From the NCBI GenBank assembly GCA_002310015.1, contig DBYQ01000019.1, positions 1 to 8,146 on the forward strand: a stretch of DNA of 8,146 bases, given 5' to 3'. How positions within the stretch are numbered: the first letter of the stretch is position 1; each line of letters starts with the position of its first letter. The DNA is from Bacteroidales bacterium UBA1182. GTDB lineage: Bacteria; Bacteroidota; Bacteroidia; Bacteroidales; Bacteroidaceae. A model generated the notes under the pieces. The model had not been told where the DNA came from. It ran no database searches and worked only from the letters and a program-made list of their open reading frames with translations. Positions 5,389 through 8,146 of the stretch are shown here, piece after piece. The position numbers and the translations under genes are program-made.

Positions 5389-6414
5389 TTATTTTATTCC
5401 TGCTTTGTTGAGGGCACGCTGATAGCGTCGGGCATTGGCATTATGCTGGGAAAGGGTTGTGGCAAAATTATGGTATCCGCTGAAATCCTCCTTTGCGCAC
5501 ATGTACAGATAATTATGCTTTGTGTAATTCAGTACTGCATCAATAGAACGGGTATTTGTAAATCGAATTGGACCGGGTGGCAATCCGGCATTCTTATAAG
5601 TGTTATATGGTGAGTTAATCTCAAGATGTTCCTTAAGCACTCTCTTGGGTCTCTCTCCACCAAGAGAAAAAATCACCGTGGGATCAGCCTGGAGAGGCAT
5701 TTTCTTTTTCAATCTGTTCATATACAAACCGGCCACGACGGGCAGTTCATCTGATTTGGCTGTCTCCTCCTCTACAATTGAGGCCAAAGTCATAACTTCA
5801 AATTCTGATAAACCAATGGAATTAGCCTTGTTCCTGCGGGAATCATTCCAAAAACGGTCACGCTCCTTTATGAGACGTTTAATAAGTGCATCGGCCGATA
5901 TGTTCCAGTAAACCTCATAAGTATTCGGGATTATCATGCAGAATACCGTGGCCGGGGTATAGCCTAATGAATCCAGGAAATGCGCATCAGAAAGACGTTC
6001 CGCAATTGCAGTTGAATCCATCATTATCTGATTTGTGATATTGCGGACCATCTGCCCCACTGTCCTTGCACTGTTTACGGTAAGCCTGACCGGAGTCTGA
6101 ATTCCGCCCGTAAGCATACCGGCCACCTGCTTTGGCGTTGCTCCGCTCTTGACAGTATAGCACCCTGTATGGATGTTGCTGTCATATTTCCTATGATTCA
6201 ACAGATAATTCAGACCTTTGATATTCGCTTCAGGATCAGACTCCCGGATAGCAGCAAGAATACTCTCCTGTGTATCGCCTGGACGGATATAGATACGGTA
6301 ATCATCACAGGTTGATACAGGAGCGGTGAAAGCTTTGTAGAAGTATGCCGTAAATGCAGCCGCAATCAAAACAATGATTACGGATACAATCAATATTGCT
6401 CTTTTAAAAGACAT
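5389..6414 (-). CDS. mltG: Endolytic murein transglycosylase MltG (YceG-like)
   Basis: Inner-membrane lytic transglycosylase that cuts newly made glycan strands inside the chain and is thought to set where peptidoglycan polymerization ends. Taking the ATG at 6414 gives 341 residues, a normal length. Seen: one N-terminal membrane helix (about 6-26), a short periplasmic LysM-like region (IRPGDTQESI onward, about 40-105), then the YceG catalytic domain with IIPNTYEVYW, LASIVEEET (the Glu cluster at 215-217 contains the family's catalytic Glu), LQADPTVIFS (241-250), SPYNTYKNAGLPPGPI (268-283) and the C-terminal YLYMCAKEDFSGYHNF block. A GTG directly before this ATG extends the frame by one codon; ATG is preferred because GTG starts are uncommon in Bacteroidetes. 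It is a housekeeping gene set between two xylan-degrading enzymes, and the xylanase follows 91 bases downstream. Confidence 0.94.
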   Translation of the reverse strand: MSFKRAILIVSVIIVLIAAAFTAYFYKAFTAPVSTCDDYRIYIRPGDTQESILAAIRESDPEANIKGLNYLLNHRKYDSNIHTGCYTVKSGATPKQVAGMLTGGIQTPVRLTVNSARTVGQMVRNITNQIMMDSTAIAERLSDAHFLDSLGYTPATVFCMIIPNTYEVYWNISADALIKRLIKERDRFWNDSRRNKANSIGLSEFEVMTLASIVEEETAKSDELPVVAGLYMNRLKKKMPLQADPTVIFSLGGERPKRVLKEHLEINSPYNTYKNAGLPPGPIRFTNTRSIDAVLNYTKHNYLYMCAKEDFSGYHNFATTLSQHNANARRYQRALNKAGIK

Positions 6415-6433
6415 CACTTCTCAAATTTTTCAG

Positions 6434-6441
6434 CAAAAATA
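6434..6441 (-). promoter_or_regulatory. Candidate -7 box (TATTTTTG) for mltG
   Basis: TATTTTTG on the - strand matches TAnnTTTG, 19 bases before the mltG ATG, implying a leader of only about 10-15 nt. No convincing -33 element is seen. It lies back to back with the GH51 promoter box. Confidence 0.45.
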
Positions 6442-6474
6442 GTGATAAAGTGGCTTATGGCACTGGATTTTTCC

Positions 6475-6482
6475 TAACTTTG
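6475..6482 (+). promoter_or_regulatory. -7 promoter box (TAACTTTG) for the GH51 gene
   Basis: TAACTTTG matches TAnnTTTG and lies 34 bases before the ATG, implying a leader of roughly 25-30 nt that is A-rich (ATATAAACAAAATCCATAATATAATA) and without a Shine-Dalgarno. The -33 region is not a good match, which would suit a gene that needs an activator, but no operator repeat is evident. Confidence 0.6.
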
Positions 6483-6516
6483 GAGCACGCATATAAACAA
6501 AATCCATAATATAATA

Positions 6517-8082
6517 ATGAAAAAGGTTTTTTTCCTGCTTTCACTGACGGCAGCTCTGTCAGTAAGCGCCAAGAATGAAGTAACGGTCAATGTCCACGCC
6601 GACAAACCGGGTGCTACAATCAACAAGAATATCTACGGACAGTTCTCCGAGCATCTGGGTACCTGCATCTACGGTGGTCTGTGGGTTGGCCCTGATTCAA
6701 AGATCTCCAACACCAACGGTTACCGCAATGACGTGCTGAACGCTCTTAAGGAACTTGAGGTTCCTGTAATGCGCTGGCCTGGCGGTTGCTATGCCGATGA
6801 GTATCACTGGATGGACGGCATCGGCCCCAAGGAGGACCGTCCCGTTATGGTAAACAACAATTGGGGTGGTATTGTTGAGGACAACAGTTTCGGTACACAT
6901 GAATTCCTGAACCTTTGCGAGCTTATCGGCTGCGAGCCTTACATATCACTGAACGTTGGTAGTGGCTCTGTTGAGGAGGCTGCCAAATGGATTGAATATA
7001 TGAACGCCGCCGATGGTCCGATGGCCAAGCTGCGCAAGCAGAACGGACGCGAGGAGCCCTGGCACGTTAAATATATAGGTATAGGTAATGAGGCTTGGGG
7101 TTGCGGCGGTAACATGCTGCCTGAGTACTATTCAGACATATTCCGTCGTTACCAGACCTACTGCCGTGACTTTAACGGCACACAGCTGTTCAAGATTGCA
7201 AGCGGTGCAACAGACTATGATTATGAGTGGACTGAGGTTCTGATGAAGAAGGTGGGCTCAATGATGAATGCCGTATCTCTCCATTATTATACCGTATCAG
7301 GTTGGGTGGGCCCCAAGAAACCTGCTCTGGACTTCACGGAAGAGGATTTCTACTGGTGCCTTGGCAAGTGTCTGGGCATTGAGCCTGTTATCCAGAAGCA
7401 CCTGGCAATAATGAGCAAGTATGATCCTGAGCACAAGACTCCGCTGCTGGTTGATGAGTGGGGTACATGGTGGGAGCCGGAACCCGGCACACAGCTCTAT
7501 CAGCAGAGCACCATGCGTGACGCCCTTGTGGCCTCACTGTCACTTGACGTGTTCCACAAGTACTGCGACCGCATCCAGATGACAAACATAGCACAGGTGG
7601 CTAACGTTCTGCAGTCAATGATCCTGACCAAGGATGATAAGATGGTTCTCACACCCACATACTGGATATTTGATATGTACAAGCCTCACATGGATGCTAC
7701 ATACATTCCCACTGACCTGGAGGGTGTTGAGGTTAAGCTTACTCCCAATGAGCGCTATGCAGCTAATCCTGACGAGACAGCAACACGCCCGCTGCCTCTG
7801 TTCAGCTCAACCGCTTCAAAGAAGAACGGCAAACTGCATATCTCTATGTCAAATGTCAAGCTGAATGAGGCTCAGAGTGTTACCGTGAAACTGGATGGCA
7901 TGAAGGCCAAGAAGGTTACCGGCAAGATTCTTACCAGCGGTAAGGCATCAGATTACAACACTTTTGAGAAGCCTGACAAGATCAAGCTTGCAGACTTTGA
8001 CAAGGCTCGCATTGACAAGAAGACAGGTGACCTCATTCTTGAGATTCCTGCTGCCAGCATCGTCACTCTGGAGGTGGAATGA
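6517..8082 (+). CDS. Secreted GH51 alpha-L-arabinofuranosidase
   Basis: Retaining exo-enzyme that releases terminal alpha-L-arabinofuranose from arabinoxylan or arabinan fragments. The 521 residues begin with a classical signal peptide (MKKVFFLLSLTAALSVSA|KN), so it acts in the periplasm or outside the cell, unlike the many GH51 enzymes that stay in the cytoplasm. Seen: IYGQFSEHLG (39-48), MRWPGGCYADEYHW (85-98), NVGSGS (146-151), GIGNEAWGCGG with acid/base Glu192, VSLHYY (253-258), and LVDEWGTWW with nucleophile Glu314. The TIM barrel runs to about 385 and a beta-sandwich C-terminal domain closes the protein. The length is that of a plain GH51 with no binding module. Its G/C-rich, narrow codon choice resembles thrS more than the xylanase gene. 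It is transcribed away from mltG. Activity on arabinoxylan with the nearby GH10 enzyme is inferred. Confidence 0.95.
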   Translation: MKKVFFLLSLTAALSVSAKNEVTVNVHADKPGATINKNIYGQFSEHLGTCIYGGLWVGPDSKISNTNGYRNDVLNALKELEVPVMRWPGGCYADEYHWMDGIGPKEDRPVMVNNNWGGIVEDNSFGTHEFLNLCELIGCEPYISLNVGSGSVEEAAKWIEYMNAADGPMAKLRKQNGREEPWHVKYIGIGNEAWGCGGNMLPEYYSDIFRRYQTYCRDFNGTQLFKIASGATDYDYEWTEVLMKKVGSMMNAVSLHYYTVSGWVGPKKPALDFTEEDFYWCLGKCLGIEPVIQKHLAIMSKYDPEHKTPLLVDEWGTWWEPEPGTQLYQQSTMRDALVASLSLDVFHKYCDRIQMTNIAQVANVLQSMILTKDDKMVLTPTYWIFDMYKPHMDATYIPTDLEGVEVKLTPNERYAANPDETATRPLPLFSSTASKKNGKLHISMSNVKLNEAQSVTVKLDGMKAKKVTGKILTSGKASDYNTFEKPDKIKLADFDKARIDKKTGDLILEIPAASIVTLEVE

Positions 8083-8100
8083 AAGAAGAATTGAGAATTT

Positions 8101-8127
8101 AAAAAGGTCGCTCATTCTGAGTGACTT
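8101..8127 (-). terminator. Hairpin at the right edge, best read as a - strand terminator
   Basis: GTCGCTCA (8107-8114) pairs with TGAGTGAC (8118-8125) over a TTC loop with one G-U pair, extendable by two more pairs. On the + strand no T-tract follows, so it would be a poor terminator for the GH51 gene. On the - strand the stem is followed by CTTTTT (the A-run at 8101-8105), the form of a terminator for a convergent gene lying beyond the window. Confidence 0.5.
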
Positions 8128-8146
8128 GTCCTGAAATAAGTAGACA

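Noticed and set aside
6415..6417. GTG as the mltG start
   Set aside because: An ATG follows at once; GTG starts are rare in this phylum and the choice changes only one residue.
7388..7864. Open frames overlapping the 3' half of the GH51 gene on both strands
   Set aside because: The GH51 frame is intact with both catalytic Glu residues; the others lack any family features, and Cys/Arg-rich runs are typical of out-of-frame G/C-rich coding DNA.
1..8146. CRISPR array, tRNA gene, integrase or attachment site
   Set aside because: I saw no regularly spaced repeats, no tRNA-like cloverleaf with its TTCGA loop, and no recombinase gene.

Overview
The window looks like chromosomal DNA from a Bacteroidales bacterium, most likely Prevotella or a close relative. 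Four things point there: thrS-infC-rpmI-rplT in that order with A-rich, Shine-Dalgarno-less leaders; several TAnnTTTG boxes, the -7 element of the Bacteroidetes primary sigma factor, upstream of transcripts; secreted GH10 and GH51 enzymes of Bacteroidetes type; and a C-terminal tail on the xylanase (YNLGGTLVG...KGISIINGKKVLR) of the kind common on secreted Prevotella proteins. Genus is an inference, since no rRNA gene is present.

Positions 1-2410 (+): a translation cluster. The 3' part of thrS is cut by the left edge. It is followed by infC (IF3), rpmI (L35) and rplT (L20), closed by a strong intrinsic terminator that works in both directions. The gaps between these genes hold candidate control elements: a TAnnTTTG box on the thrS stop codon, a terminator-like hairpin between infC and rpmI, and a long-range hairpin just before rplT.

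Positions 2411-2609 (+): no protein gene, but the most interesting non-coding feature here. A TATCTTTG promoter box is followed by about 180 nt whose two ends pair in an 11-bp stem that runs straight into eight T. This matches the Bacteroidales-1 RNA motif (promoter, structured RNA, terminator, downstream of L20), which as I recall has been proposed to be the 6S RNA of this order.

Positions 2610-6414 (-): an 895-residue secreted endo-xylanase built as GH10, then two Ig-like/CBM6 pairs, then a short C-terminal tail; and upstream of it mltG, an inner-membrane endolytic murein transglycosylase. The xylanase converges on the small RNA with only about five bases between its stop codon and the RNA's T-tract.

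Positions 6415-8146 (+): a short divergent promoter region, then a complete secreted GH51 alpha-L-arabinofuranosidase, then a hairpin at the right edge. The GH10 and GH51 enzymes would work together on arabinoxylan: the xylanase cuts the backbone while held to it by its CBM6 modules, and the arabinofuranosidase removes arabinose side groups. No SusC/SusD pair or sensor gene is visible, so this is not a classical polysaccharide utilization locus within the window.
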